From the NCBI GenBank assembly GCA_037892935.1, contig JAYXKI010000010.1, positions 248,001 to 312,000 of the forward strand: 64,000 bases of DNA. The letters are read 5' to 3'. This document shows, piece by piece, positions 33,881 through 46,099 of the stretch (positions within the stretch are counted from its first letter, which is position 1; each line of letters starts with the position of its first letter). The position numbers and the translations under genes were made by a program. The notes beneath the pieces are model-generated. The model made no database searches. It was not told where the DNA came from and saw only the letters and a program-made list of their open reading frames with translations. This stretch comes from Phlebopus portentosus (Eukaryota; Basidiomycota; Agaricomycetes; Boletales; Boletinellaceae).

Positions 33881-35164
33881 TCAAAGCACACAAATCTTCT
33901 GTTGAAAATGAGTGAAGTTCTCCGAGTGATCCGCGCACGGACGAAAAGAAAAGTTAGACATACCGATTTCGTCAGGTCTTTGGACTCCAAGTTCTAGATG
34001 AAGTTCTTTCTTAGGATCGTCGATAAATAAAGCATACTCGGCATCCTGCACCCGTACGTGCACGCGCTTCAGCATGCGGAGCTTCTCCTTTCGCGAGTTA
34101 AGGGCTCTTTTCAGTGCGAAACAACCCTTCCACAAATCAGTTCTGTCTTCTTTGAATGACTTCCGAATGCTCCCGACCGCAGCAAGGTCGGCGAGATTGG
34201 GAGGATAATCTCTTATGTTCACATTTGCGAAGAAGATAAAGGGAAGGCAGAGCACTTTCAAGCCTTCCAGGAATCCTAACGACCAATTATCGAACCGTCC
34301 GAAATAGGTCCCGATTATCGTTAAACGTGTTAGCGTCTTTGCGTATGGAAGCAGGGGACTCTCATAGGGATCGAAAAAATCGTAGAATATACCGTAGCTG
34401 CTCGACAGTAGTTCAATGGTGTCGATAAGTGGCGAGTGTTTCGGGAGCTCGAAGGGATGGGTACCCATGAGATTGAGACTCGAGACCGATAGACGGCGCA
34501 ACTGTGGCATTCGGAACCATTGGATCCTTCCTTTGGTATGGATAAAGGTTGTAAACCCCACGCTTAGCGACTGAAGAGCAGGGAGCTCAACAGACGTGGG
34601 CGGTATCTCCCAGCACTCAGAGAACATAAGCCTCGGACCGAATAACTCAAGGTGAGTTAGATGTGCCACTCCGAAATCACATTCTGTCGTTTCCAACGAT
34701 GAGCTCCAGGGGATCTGTTTATGGTTAAGATTCGGACAAAGCTCGTAGACCTTCTTTTCATCCGGGAAGGAATCTTCTGTGTCGTGGAAATCGGCATTAT
34801 GAGAAACAAATGCCGGAAAGTCGAAGCAAAACTGATGCACAAGAGGGCGTATTTGCGTATTCTCGTCCAGGGTAGCAACCAATTTGCGCAGGGCACTTGT
34901 CGATGAGAGATGTATTACCCTGTAGAGATACTTCGTCCCAATCTCGTGCCAAGTCCAGCATGTGCGGTTAGCATTGTATAGCGACAGCTGTACTAAGTCG
35001 CTGTTTTTGGGATCATTCCGCAACTCGAGCAATGAGTGAAAGATGAGCTCCAATATGTCCTCGGGAAGGCCATAATCCCATCCGACGTTTAATGTCTGAC
35101 GAGGGCCCCTTCGAATTCGGGAATGGAGCTTGTTCAGAAGCCGACGTGTTGAAGGTAGTTTCAT
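33881..35164 (-). CDS. F-box/LRR-like protein 2
   Basis: Open frame of 427 residues starting MKLPSTRRLL. The F-box-like helix (LPEDILELIFHSLLEL) falls near residues 32-50, followed by TWHEIGTKYLYRVIHLSS and leucine-rich stretches (HLTHLELFG, LPALQSLSV, MPQLRRLSVS). Length and start fit the family better than the paralogue at 15,858-17,591, which lies in opposite orientation. A GGTATGTC near 33,959 and an AACAG near 33,900 could splice out a stretch near the end, leaving KICVL and the same stop. Expected role: substrate receptor of an SCF ubiquitin ligase; substrate unknown. A TATAAAC lies roughly 100 bp upstream. Confidence 0.7.
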   Translation of the reverse strand: MKLPSTRRLLNKLHSRIRRGPRQTLNVGWDYGLPEDILELIFHSLLELRNDPKNSDLVQLSLYNANRTCWTWHEIGTKYLYRVIHLSSTSALRKLVATLDENTQIRPLVHQFCFDFPAFVSHNADFHDTEDSFPDEKKVYELCPNLNHKQIPWSSSLETTECDFGVAHLTHLELFGPRLMFSECWEIPPTSVELPALQSLSVGFTTFIHTKGRIQWFRMPQLRRLSVSSLNLMGTHPFELPKHSPLIDTIELLSSSYGIFYDFFDPYESPLLPYAKTLTRLTIIGTYFGRFDNWSLGFLEGLKVLCLPFIFFANVNIRDYPPNLADLAAVGSIRKSFKEDRTDLWKGCFALKRALNSRKEKLRMLKRVHVRVQDAEYALFIDDPKKELHLELGVQRPDEIGMSNFSFRPCADHSENFTHFQQKICVL

Positions 35165-35530
35165 TGATCAAGAAGGCGCTAGACTTGTACGGAATAAAGA
35201 GGTGAGAATATATGTCTGGACTCTGGAGCAGTGGGTGTGCGTTTGAGATGCCCACAGTGACGGTCGTTTATAAGCCTTGGAGGATCAAAAAGTGCCGATA
35301 GAAGATAAGAGTGCCAAGCGCTGTGCTTCTGTTCAAGAGGCCTTCATGGCCTATCTTGTCTTCTTCATTCATGCTTGTGGCCGGAGCGGCCATGTCGATG
35401 TGGCCATGTCGATGGTCGAACAAGCGAAGGCCTGTGGTCTAAGGCTCAGCCTCTTCTGGCACCTTACGTAATACATTACTCAACTTGAAAATCCATTGCT
35501 GAGGAACGACCTTCGACGACACTAAACATC

Positions 35531-36959
35531 ATGCTATCACAAGCCAGTCAAACCGCCATCGGCCATTCTGAGGACAAAGCGACTTGTGGAATGTAGTTGG
35601 TCACCCATGTACTCTTTTCAATCTGATCCATCATGCTCAGTTCATTTTCAGATGTCATAGACAAGTCTCTCGTTACACTTGTCCATCCTGCAATGTCGCT
35701 TATTGCTCTCTTTCATGTTTTCGCTCAAATGAACATTCACAATGTTCGGAAGCGTTCTACAAACATCAGCTTGAATCCGAGATTCGCACGCAGCCATCAG
35801 CGAGTACGGAGGAGAGGAGAAGAATGCTGGAGATGCTGAAGCAGTTCGAGCAAGAAGGTGTGGACGAAGATCTGCTTGAGGGTGAAGAGGAGAATGGGGA
35901 CGATGATCTTGCAGAGAGACTTGGTGGCATCGACTTAGGTATGGTTCCAATGCTGTCAGCGCCCAAAGGATTCTGATTATTTCTCTTAGAGTCTGCTTCC
36001 GCTTCCGATATATGGAACGCTTTGACCTCAGAGGAACGTGCAACCTTTCTCAGAAAGATTCAAGACCCCGCGTCCTCATCCACACGAGAATTGCTTCGTA
36101 ACGCTGGCAACGAGTTGAAGATAGTCCTTCCATGGTGGGAAGCTCCGGAGGCACCTCCGCCACATTCTTCCGCATCTATTGACATTGCGAAGAACTATGG
36201 TAGTCGGCCGGCGATGGAAGAAATCCCAAAGACTCTTTTGTCACGACAGGCAGGACCGGAAACGGGCCCTCCGCTATTATACAATATTTGTGCTGTCTTG
36301 TACGTACCTTCATGCTCTTTGACCTTTTTGTCTCGCTCAAGTGAACAATTAGTATTGCATATGCCTATGTCACCCGACACCTCGGGATCTCACCCCTTTC
36401 GCAGTCAAGGGATGGCGATGACCTCAGTTCAGCTCGCCAGCTTCTACGAACGCTACTTCCTTTCCTTGCTGAGAAGCGATCCACCATTCTTTTTGGTTCC
36501 ATGGACGACTTAATCACCGACATGTGGTCACGGCTAGTCCAGACCAAGAAGACTGATCGCACGTCTTTTGTACTGTTACTACGAGATGCATTGCTTCTCT
36601 TGACCCCACGACGGATAGCCATCGTTGATACCTCAGACTCAGGCGGTGCCAGTTCCGAACAGTATCCTCAGCAAGGTGCATTGCTAGCACTCTCTGATCT
36701 CATCGGACTGTTCAAGTCTCGAAATCAAAGCGGAACGAAGGATACACCAGCATCGCATAAGCTGCGTTTCTATGCTGCCCATATTGCGACGCTGCCTTCT
36801 CAGTTGCTTGCTGCTTTTAGCGCAGAAGTCGGAGCCCGTGCGCGTTCCATCGAGATAGAGGATGCACCTGTCTCAAATGAGGCGGCTAATTCTGAGGCCA
36901 GAACCGGATCTGCACTCGATGGTCAGGAAAGGAAACCACCTGAAATCAAAGAAATATGA
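35531..36959 (+). CDS. HIT zinc-finger protein, ZNHIT2-like
   Basis: Exons 35531-35592, 35652-35938, 35990-36299 and 36353-36959 sum to 1,266 nt (421 residues) with every join in frame. The zinc finger is split by intron 1: CGIC|H then YTCPSCNVAYCSLSC ending HSQC, the C4-type zf-HIT arrangement. Next come a helical stretch (EERRRMLEML), an acidic patch (EGEEENGDDD), SEERATFLRKIQDP and LPWWEAPE, which fit the ZNHIT2 family rather than BCD1 or Hit1. The C-terminal half is a helical domain (VTRHLG, LPSQLLAAF). ZNHIT2 acts with the R2TP/RUVBL chaperone in assembly of the U5 snRNP. This conserved single-copy gene sits within the duplicated block but is not itself duplicated. Confidence 0.85.
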
Positions 36960-36989
36960 GGTACGGTAAAGACGTTTAGTTGCTCAGAT

Positions 36990-37930
36990 TATGTATTCCA
37001 TATTGATGCCATTCTGTCCGTTCCGCTAAGTATTCTTTGCTCTTCTATTCGCCGCTTTTGTTTCTACAGACAAGACCAGTACATTTGCCTGATCGCGCGT
37101 ATACGAGAACTTCATGATCTGCGCGGAAAGTTAGATGAGGTTGATCACATCTCGTTACCGCGATTTTCATCTCCATTTTGCCGGCGATGATATATGGGCA
37201 ATCGAGGTTCGGACTTGCCTTCCGGTCTGAATCGTCATTCGATCTTCGAGTCCAAAGTTTACTGCCCTTTGTGCTTTAGCACGTGCATTTACGAATTCTG
37301 TGTCGTCATTATGGAGGCATCCACTTTGCGAGGCTAAATTCGTGGACTTCCTGGTCGATAGCGGGTATTACGTCGCATCTGTGCCCGAATAGAGTCCGAG
37401 TACTTTACCGGCTCCATGAATAGTTTCATTAGTGTTATCATTAACCATGATACTTCACTCACGGAAGCCATTTTGTCAACACCAACGGCATAGATTGAGC
37501 GATGTACAGTACAAAAGCTTATTGGTTCAGCTTACAGTTATGAAGAACGGTACTCGTGCGATGCACCGCGGCGTCGCATACTCAATTTGTTCTGTTGGAC
37601 AGTGGCATCATCATATTGAGAATGCCAGGATTGGTGAGTAACTCTTTTTCGTTAGCCCATTCAATTCGCTCGGACGTTCCGTCAACTTTTTCATTTCTAT
37701 CTTTACTCGTGTTGCGGAAGTATGCGGTGGATGATCTCAGTTCGCGCTGCCGCGAAAGGCTCAGCAAGCGGACGATTGGTTTTACGGCGTCTATATTAGG
37801 CGTTCTTCATCTGAGACGTGAAGAAGTTGTTGAGAGCGCGGTCATTTTTTCGCATCTCAACAGCGACCTTCTTGATACAGGAATTCCTGCAATCGATGGA
37901 CTGATTGTAAAGCATAATATATACGGGTCA
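36990..37930 (-). pseudogene. Decayed DM9-like gene, third copy
   Basis: Pieces resemble the downstream neighbour gene on the same strand: 37,640-37,690 matches about 38,640-38,690 (GGATTGG.GAGTAACTCTTTTTCGTTAGCCCATTC against the ATCTCTTTCTCATCAACCCATC region), and a CGAGAACTTCATGAT phrase near 37,102 matches CGAGAACTTCATAAT near 38,032. No continuous frame joins them. Probably a tandem duplicate of the 37,934-39,426 gene that lost function. Confidence 0.4.
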
Positions 37931-37933
37931 TCC

Positions 37934-39426
37934 TTAAATTCTTAGGGGCTCTATGATACTGATTCTATTTTCATTTACCATCATCCATTCCTCCGATGTT
38001 CCATCTGCGTCAAGGAATCGGTTCGCGTGCACGAGAACTTCATAATTCTGGGTGCAATGTTCATATGAAAAGCAAGTGCAGTGATATAGCGTCAGCTTAC
38101 CTTGACCTTCTTTTCCTCTCTTCCTGCGATAACGTATGCACACTCGAGTTTCGGACCGGCCTTTCCTGGTTGGATGGTCTTCTCAGTGAAGAATTTCATG
38201 TGTTCCCTCGTCCAACCTCGGGCAATCACGAGCTCCGTGCCGTCGTTTTCACAGCATCCTTTCACCGCACCAATTTGGTTGGATTTGTCTTCTGTGAACC
38301 TGCCGTATACGGACACCCAGCGCACGCTGCCGGGCTCTGCGATCAGGACCTCGATGTCTCGATCGATTGCGCGTAGCGCTTCCCGTCTGTGGCCAAATAC
38401 CGCACCATAGTCTGGCTTATACTTCCCCGGCTCTATCGCATAAGCTGGATCAGTGAATTTAGTCGGTCTCGATACGGTTGCATGCTTACGACGACCACCC
38501 TACGAACGCGGCACACCTTGGGTGAGCGACGCGGAGAAGCATTCAAAAGCACGACGCTTACAAAATACGACACTCGCGCAATGTAACATGACGTCCCATC
38601 CTCAGAATCCTCAGGACGACAAACGGGGACCATCATTTTAGAAGACCGGGATTGGCAGTTATCTCTTTCTCATCAACCCATCTGACTGGGCCGCTCATTG
38701 TTGTCACCCTTTCTCGAGATCCGCCTTCCTTTGAAATGGGACCATACGGAGGTGGAGCAGGCGTTGCGCTGGAACCCTCCATCATACGAATCCATTGAAA
38801 TTCCTCCTATCTGCTATGAGCAGCTCAATATCAGGCACCAAGGTATTGTTTAGGCGTACTAGGAGTTTTGTTTTCGCGTCGTGCAATTGCGATTGAAGAG
38901 TGAAGGCAGTGGATGTCTCAATGACGCAGTCGTACACGTTGGATAGAGCCGGGCCGAATTTACGTATATGTCGTTTCCGTGTACAAGCCGTTTCTAGAAT
39001 ATGTATCCTAATTTTTTCGGCAACGCTACGAGCAAACTGAGTAAGTGACAAACTTGCGATGTTTAGCTGGCTAATTCTACTGACTCTTTTAGCTCCTGTA
39101 TGTGTTCTTCCAATCTTTGTAGATGTTCCGGATCGCTGGCTGTCAAGTTCTGACTATGTCTGGCGATGCTCCGAATGATGTATTCCGCCTCCTTCCCGAG
39201 TTTCTTCTCAGCCGCGAACCTAGGCTCGAGATTCTGATGGTATCATATGAGTTACTGGCTCGCACTTTGTTGATGCAGACGAGTGTATGGGAGGAGGAAT
39301 GCGTCTCACCTTGACTTCTTCGTAGATGCCGACACCAATGGTAATCGTGACTGCTAAGATTGCTCCGATGTGAGGTATCGAGGAGACGGCTTTCACTAAG
39401 GTTTTGATATCCACGGTTCGCTGCAT
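37934..39426 (-). CDS. DM9-like (DUF3421-like) repeat protein 2
   Basis: Inverted paralogue of 13,963-15,346. The N-terminal helix (VSSIPHIGAILAVTITIGVGIY) is nearly the same. A middle helical exon has SVAEKIRIHILETAC. The first DM9-like repeat has CYIARVSY, then EPGKYKPDYGAVFGHRREAL and EVLIAEPGS; the second has ARGWTREHMKFF, IQPGKAGPKLECAYVIAGREE, an intron, then NYEVLVHANRF. Unlike gene 1, translation continues about 30 residues past the last repeat to a stop at 37,934. The most likely start is the ATG at 39,426; an upstream in-frame extension looks like 5' UTR with a TATAAAG near 39,480. Mannose or glycan binding is inferred from the family, and no secretion signal is evident. Confidence 0.55.
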
Positions 39427-40638
39427 GAATGGAAAGGACGCACGAGCAAATGCGAAGCTGGATGAGCAGAATGCTTCTTTATAGGAATAATCGTAGATTG
39501 CCCTATTCCCCGCTGCCTCGAGGGCGAGGTATTCTATGAACCTCCTATTCCAGGAATAGAGCATCTGTCATGGTACCAATATGGGACTCCATACGACATG
39601 TGAGAAACATGTTATGCAAGCTCCGAAGAGGTAGGAGGTGACCTTCCATTTAGATTGTGTATCTTTATCTTTCCAACTCGGGGCCTAAACTGTGGCATTT
39701 CATAAACTCGCCGATAAAGAGAAGAATTCTATTAAATTATCGACCTCGCGCAAGTGTTGTCCTGTCTCCGATATGGATTATACCCCAAATAAGTATGTTG
39801 GACAGAGTGCGTACTTTGCAGGTGGTCGTCGCGTATGCACTATGTAGATGCTGTTGTGCCATGTTACACATCATGAACCAGATGTGTACGACATACCGAC
39901 CGAAAAACATGGGTGGTATGAGTAAGTCTGAATAAATAAATGTCTTCCGTTATAGGCTAGATCGTGCCGCCCGGTGCAAGGGATGACGAGTGCCAGTGAC
40001 TAACAGTCCCGATTCCCTCTTATCTGATTGAAGGTCCTCCACCTCACGCAAAACATGAAGGCTTGAGGCGATTGTTTTATATGGTGATAGATGAAGACTT
40101 GATACACGACTATGCTTGCTACACGTCTGTCATCTTAAGAATAAAGTTTTCCGTAGAAGGCGGTTTTTTTAGGTGCGAAAAGACTGCCATCAACCCTAGC
40201 ACAAGGAACTGCTTCACTAATGTTTCAGGTAATACATTTGAGTAAAACTAAAAGTGAAACGTAACTTTGGGACTATTAGAGTAGAAGATGTAAGGCCTTA
40301 GCCTTGTAAGAAAGACAATTAGAACTGGCGGTATAACAAATCGAATCGGCCCTCAGTTCCGATTACATTGACCCTCGGCAACTGTTCCGATTCAGAGTGA
40401 GCGTCAATCACCTTTGAGCTTCATTTTCTAAGTCTCAGAAATTAGCAAAAGAGCATCACCCAACCGATGTCAACGTAGTGAACGTAAGCCAAGATCGGCG
40501 TCAGAAAATCTGCGACTCCCGTATAAGGACCGCGTCGATCATAATGCCGAGTTCCAATTTTGATTTGAACAGCCCATTAGCGTTGTCGAACACCTTGATA
40601 TATATGTAATAGCGCTCGTGTTTTCGCTTCCAACCACC
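39427..40638. other. Divergent intergenic region
   Basis: About 1.2 kb between the DM9-like gene 2 (-) and the Smr gene (+). Open frames of up to 92 codons lack any domain. An AT-rich TATATATGTAAT stretch near 40,600 lies just upstream of the Smr start codon. Nothing else recognised. Confidence 0.5.
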
Positions 40639-42040
40639 ATGTCCAGGTTCTCTGTAGATACTGCAGATAGGCTTTCGATCACGCTTACGGTTCTGGTTGG
40701 CGCATCGCTCGTAGTAGCTGGGTCATGGAAGGCCCTGAGCTGGATTGGACATGGCCATTTACCTGGAAAAGATCTGAATTCTGGGCCTCGGGTAGCCGAT
40801 GACGCCGTTGGCCAATCTCACGATGCCGGTGAGCAATCCAAATGTGCTGTGAATGTGGAGAATCGCCATTCTTCAGAGCACCATGAACATCATCATCGTC
40901 ATCACTCTCACCACCATCACCATCACCACCATCACAAACACGCCCAATCATTGAGCTCGAATAATCACGAAAAGCAGACACCCCACGGAGAAGAGGCAGG
41001 TCAGCTCTTTCAATCGAGGTCTCGGACGGAGCCATATTTTCCTAGCACCAATCGAACTTACGACCATGCGGAGGGTGTAAAGTCCTCTTCCCAAATTCTA
41101 CCTTTTCAAGGTGAGTCCCCAGACTTCTGCATTGGAACTAGCTTTATCTCCTATATCGTCTTAGATACACATGATGAACCTTCACAAATGTCGCACTCAG
41201 ACGGGCACTTTGAAGAAACAGATGCAAAGCAAAAGAAGCACAAAAGTTCTGGTCTCTCCGGTATGCGGAATGACAGTCATTCAGCTTGGCGTCAAGGTAG
41301 CTATGCACCTTTCAGCACGATCAAAAGGTTGTGACGTAACGTGCTTACGTTCTGCCTAAGGATCCTCTCCTTCCCTTGATCCTAGTAACGGAGCGAGCGT
41401 TTCCGCGGATGAGCTCTCCAGAATACTCCAAAGGAACATAAATGATTATTTCGAGAAACACGCACCTGAACTCGAACCTGAGAAATCACCGACTTTACCG
41501 GAAACAGTTCCTGGACTTGAACCTCCCGGGAGGCGACTTCGTTCTTTGGCCCAAGAAGAAGCGCGACTACGCAAACTAGCTTTTGAGGCCTCGAAAAGAG
41601 CTTATAAGTCGAACCAAAAAGCTGAGGCTAAGCGAGTGAGTTGAAACGGTTCAGTACCCCTTTTTTCTCTCTGACTCACTTTTGATTAGCTTAGCGATCA
41701 GGGTAAACTTCATGACGAAAATGCAAGGAGATACAATGCTCTTGCCGCCGAAGAGGTTTTCAATTCCAATAATTCGCGGCGACAATCATCACGCTGCGAT
41801 TTGCACGGTCTCCATGTCGATGAAGCTTTGCAATATGCTAGAAACCACCTCGTCACTTGTCGCGCCTCTGGTACTGACAAAACTATGCTGATCGTTGGAA
41901 GGGGTTCACACAGCCATCAAGGTTCGGCGAGAATTAAGCCTGCTATCATGGCTATGCTGTCAGAGACGGGTGGCATAGTGGCCGATGTCCATGAGAAGAA
42001 CGAAGGCTGCATCGTTGTAGAATTCGCAGTCAGACGTTGA
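40639..42040 (+). CDS. DUF1771-Smr domain protein with membrane segment and His tract
   Basis: Exons 40639-41110, 41165-41260, 41361-41635 and 41690-42040 total 1,194 nt, 397 residues, all joins in frame. A hydrophobic segment near residues 13-32 (LTVLVGASLVVAGSW) may anchor the N-terminus. Residues 74-100 are a His-rich tract with runs of up to nine histidines. Residues about 240-310 match DUF1771 (LAQEEARLRKLAFEASKRAY ... ALAAEEVF), and the C-terminus is an Smr domain (DLHGLHVDEAL ... IVGRGSHS ... RIKPAIMAML). DLHGLH and the GxGxHS turn are the Smr hallmarks; such domains nick or bind nucleic acid, as in Cue2/N4BP2-type no-go decay endonucleases. The membrane segment and histidines are unusual additions. 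Start is the first ATG of the frame. Confidence 0.85.
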
Positions 42041-43872
42041 TCTGATTGGGATTGGCTCTTGTCCTCTCCATTTTTACATGTAAATTCAGATTTTACTATG
42101 TTGTTACTAATCGGACGTTCACCTTTCTTGATTCACTTGAACTCGCTATTTGGTGGACCGTCGTTCGGAGCATTACGTTTATCTATGTAGTCCGTTCTTC
42201 ATTTGGCACTTTGGAAAGTTCGTTTCATCTCATCGGTACGTACCAATCAAACTCGTTTGTATAAAGCCCAAATGATCTAGTGATTCGGTTATTTAGATTA
42301 CCCATCACAAGCTACCATGCGCTTTGCATGATGCTGCGTTTTGATTCTTAGTTCCTTACAGTAAACGGTCGACCATCTTCGCTTATTTCAACTCATTCCT
42401 GACCCTTACATCTTGCTATAGAGCGTATTTTCCGATCACTTCTTCACCTCAACGAATGAAGGTTCCGTGTTCTTCCCAAAGGAGCCATTGACGGCCCGAC
42501 ACTGCAAATATGCGATGTTTCACACTTGGTCGGATGATGTCTTCGCCTTGTACAGTCTGTTGTTTCCATTTTGCTTCCTTTACCTTACCTTCGACGCGAG
42601 GAGTAGGCTGCTGAGCCGGGCCAGTTCGGCCAGCGATTGGCTTATTCTGAACCGGAAGATGAGCGAGAACAAGTCTTCCTTGCAGCAAATTTACTCTTAG
42701 TGAGCAGGAAGAGCATCTACCAATTCACTGAAAATGCGCTAAGTACCGATCGTCCATTCCTCCGGTGCAGATTATACGTTTGTAAATTGATGGGCCAATT
42801 ATGAAAGTCATTTCTTCTCTTATCATGGCTAGTGATATTTACACTTCGTCAGGTCGTATTCAACCAGTGTTGACGACCGGCATCCAAAGCTGAATTGCGT
42901 AGAGGGTTCCGATAATGACGTTCAAATTCTCAGTCTCCGGAGCTCACGAACTTCTATGATCATCTTGGGAGAACTCCATGTGCTCGACCTGAAGGCGATG
43001 CTGAACGTCCGGTAGATCGCAAAAATCTCTTGCTTATTCGGCTGAAAAGGTCTTGGACCTCATGACTCCAACACTTCCTCTGAGTTTTCTATCGATTCAC
43101 TGAGGATCAAGGAAGATCAAGGAGCAGTACAATTTATGATGCGAGAATCTAATATATCATCAACGGTTATCAAGCAAAGTAGATCGCTCGTGGCATATAT
43201 CCACAAAAGGTAAGGCATTTAGCTCATTGCCGAACGCAAAATATTCAGCAGCAGTGGTTTTCTTTGTCCATTCAAGTTTAGTCTAGCAGATGCGCTAGTT
43301 CGATAGACGCGACTGAATAAAAATGTTGGCTCCGGCATCTGTCCTCAGCTCGAGCAGACTGGTCCGGAAACAATTCATGCGTCAAGCATGGTAGACCGTG
43401 AAACATGAGCGGGAACTGTGTTTATCGCGAAACTTGCATCGAAGGAAAAGATGCTTTAATCAATCACTCATGTCTTTTCCACCAAAGTTGCCGCTGTCAT
43501 ACACACACGGGGATGATCCATTCAAAATGCAAGGTTGGGATACACTGACCTGAGATACACATACGTATCTGCCGTCGCACATAAATCTCGCCGAAGAAAC
43601 ACGTCTTTCTGCCCCAAACTTCCTGGAAGAGGCGAACAATAGGTGTCCCGTTCATTGACCTTCCAGACAATGAATACTTACTCGCTGCGACGCGAATACT
43701 GTTGTCAGACTCGGTCGCAGGCAGAAACTCTGAACATTGGAGCAGGTATTCATGAATTCGGAGAGCAATTACCGGGACGATGCATCTTTGGTAATATGAT
43801 CTGAAAGCCGGGATTTCGTCACTGACTGTACAGTACATTCCCTTACAGTTAACGATCAGTGGCGATTAGCAT
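42041..43872. other. 1.8-kb convergent intergenic region, no clear gene
   Basis: Lies between the 3' ends of the Smr gene (+) and Trm82 (-). The longest frames (113 codons minus at 43,497-43,838; 79 codons minus at 42,449-42,688) lack domains or splice support. An unrecognised small gene cannot be excluded. Confidence 0.45.
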
Positions 43873-45936
43873 TCACTCGACTTCCGCAGCAGATTCGCTT
43901 TTCTGTCTCTTTAGTGACCGATCAACGTCAGGGGATTCGATTTGTTCGCGTTTGCCTGTTTGACCCCCCTGCAACGCAAGAACTGCCTTTTTCGTCTTCA
44001 GGCGTCCCAACTCCTTTCCGCTAAGCTTTTGAACTGTGGCTTCTGAGAGAAGCGCCTCATCATCCATGGCATTGCGTTCAGCATCGACGTTCTTTGGAAG
44101 AACGACAAGAGCGGAGTAAAGGTCGATATCCTTGAGTGAATCTTGTGACACTATCAACATCACGTTAAAAGGTAATCCAGACGAGCTGCGATGGAGGTGG
44201 CGTACCTTCAATTCTACTTGTTGAATTTAGGGAATTTGATAAACTTTGGTGTGTACTGACATCACTCAAGACGAGCTTCCAATCAATATATTAACGGCAG
44301 CCTTTCCATGAGCCAGGAGAAACTTTAAGCTTGACCTTACCTCGCCATTGCAGACTTTGACCACTTTAACAAGCTCCGCATTATGTTGAGATGAAGGATG
44401 AGCTTTCGGCCAGTTGCCGTCTATTGATACCCAAATTTCTTTTTCACTTGTCCATATGACAAAGTCTAGAATGGGCTTCTCCAAAGAAATGCTTCGCACT
44501 TCTATTGGAGAGGAATTCGTGAAGTCTGGAAACTTGCAGTAGAATAGTGCAGAGGCACTACACAACGAGAGTTAGCCCGTGAAGCGGAGTGACAACAACG
44601 AAGTCATTCCCGTACCCGTGAGTAGAGAAGATAATGAATCTATGAGGACTTGACTCGAATGTCTCTATTTTTTGAACGGCGAGAAGTGGAGACGGTTCGG
44701 AGGGTTCTTGTTTTGTTCTTGATCCGGGTATGCCATTGCTCGCTGACGCTTGTGCTGCATCCCGTTCGTCTACCTGCATTTCATCCGCATTTCCTTCGTT
44801 ACCAATTTCTTCACCCGAGTCTGCATCAAGCTCAACCTCTTCTTTCCCTTTTCGTTTCTTCCTGCCTCGTCTTCTCCCTCCAGAAGCGGCCCTTGAAGCA
44901 CCTTCTCGTCCTTCCACGTCACTCCCATCCTCACTGCGACCAGACTTTTTGCGAACCACTTTCACAAACGGCATGGCAGCCTCGTATATTGGGATCTCGT
45001 GGAGCAGTTTCCCTTCCATCCACTTCCAGATTTTCAGATCTGGGTCTCCACCTCCAGATACGAGCACGGAATGGTCCCATGAAGGTCTATGAAGGGCAGA
45101 AACAAATCTGTGAAGAGGCTAAGTCTCAAGGTATCACATCGTTTTTGGCCAGATGCACTGACTTTCGATGCCCGAGGCAATAACTTTCGATCGTATACGC
45201 TTCGGGATACCAGCTGACGCGAATGTGTTCATCCCTATCCGCTGTAATGATGTATTTCTCATCTTCCGATAATATCAACGTGGTTAATAGCGATACATGT
45301 CCCAATAAGAGCGTTTCATCTGAAAGACGGGTTTTAGCTGCCTTGAAATCTGAGCTCCCGGTATGTCCAGAGTGTCCTTGTGCATCGCTTGTTTGAGAGT
45401 CCCGCAAAGGGTATCTGGAGGCATCTCAGGTCAGCAAAACTGCGCACTGAAATAAAGCCAACATACGAGCCTGTGCACGTCTCCAAATTTATCCGAAACT
45501 AAAATTGTTTGCCCGTCACTCGTTAAGCAAACGCCCGTTGGCTTTTTCGGTGCTTCCCTTCAAATGACCGGTAAGTCATGATACGCCGAAACTGCAGCAG
45601 ACAAGCGCTACCTTTCGCTCACAATAGATAGTTCTACGATGTCCCATACCCTTATGATCTTGTTTGAAGTCGCCGTTACAAGATACTTGAATTCGCCGTC
45701 GACAGCTGCGGCAACAACTTCGCCAGATTTTTGGACATTCTCATTCAGGTCTGCGCTCTTGGCCGTTGAGTGGACAAGTTCGCCTGTTCTGTAGTTCTCG
45801 TTAGGCATCACGGAGACATGAAAACACCGCGTGCTTACGATGAATCAAGAACTTGAATATGCCCATTCGCAGCAAGGGCAACTGAATGCCCTTCCCTCAG
45901 GAAGAGCTTCGTGTACGGTATGTATACAAGCATCAT
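43873..45936 (-). CDS. trm82: Trm82/WDR4, non-catalytic subunit of tRNA (guanine-N7) methyltransferase
   Basis: Partner of Trm8 in forming m7G46 in the tRNA variable loop. WD-repeat pieces across at least six exons: [49 protein letters not shown], then the diagnostic [21 protein letters not shown] followed by YCLGH, and a further repeat ([14 protein letters not shown]). A family-unlike basic/acidic insert of about 70 residues ([13 protein letters not shown], then Glu/Asp-rich) lies after that repeat. The C-terminus is basic ([14 protein letters not shown]), ending at 43,873. I place the start at 45,933-45,936 ([11 protein letters not shown], like the family's N-terminus). The frame remains open to an ATG at 46,101, which would overlap the Coq6 start codon and is less likely. 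Divergent promoter shared with Coq6. Confidence 0.85.
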
Positions 45937-46099
45937 TTGATTCCAGACTCTCGCTTTGTTCATTCGCTTTTTGACATGAGTAACACCAACGAGAATAAGA
46001 ATTGTAGGTGTAGTAGCAATTGGAAGATCGACCTGAAGTGGACTAAAGTGTATAGTATATTTGTAAAAGACGCGACGCGACTTCGCTTTCTGCCATGAC

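Noticed and set aside
1..39600. Mating-type locus (homeodomain pair or pheromone receptor)
   Set aside because: No homeodomain WF.N.R motif, no seven-helix STE3-like protein and no CaaX pheromone precursor were seen; the AT-hook proteins lack a homeodomain.
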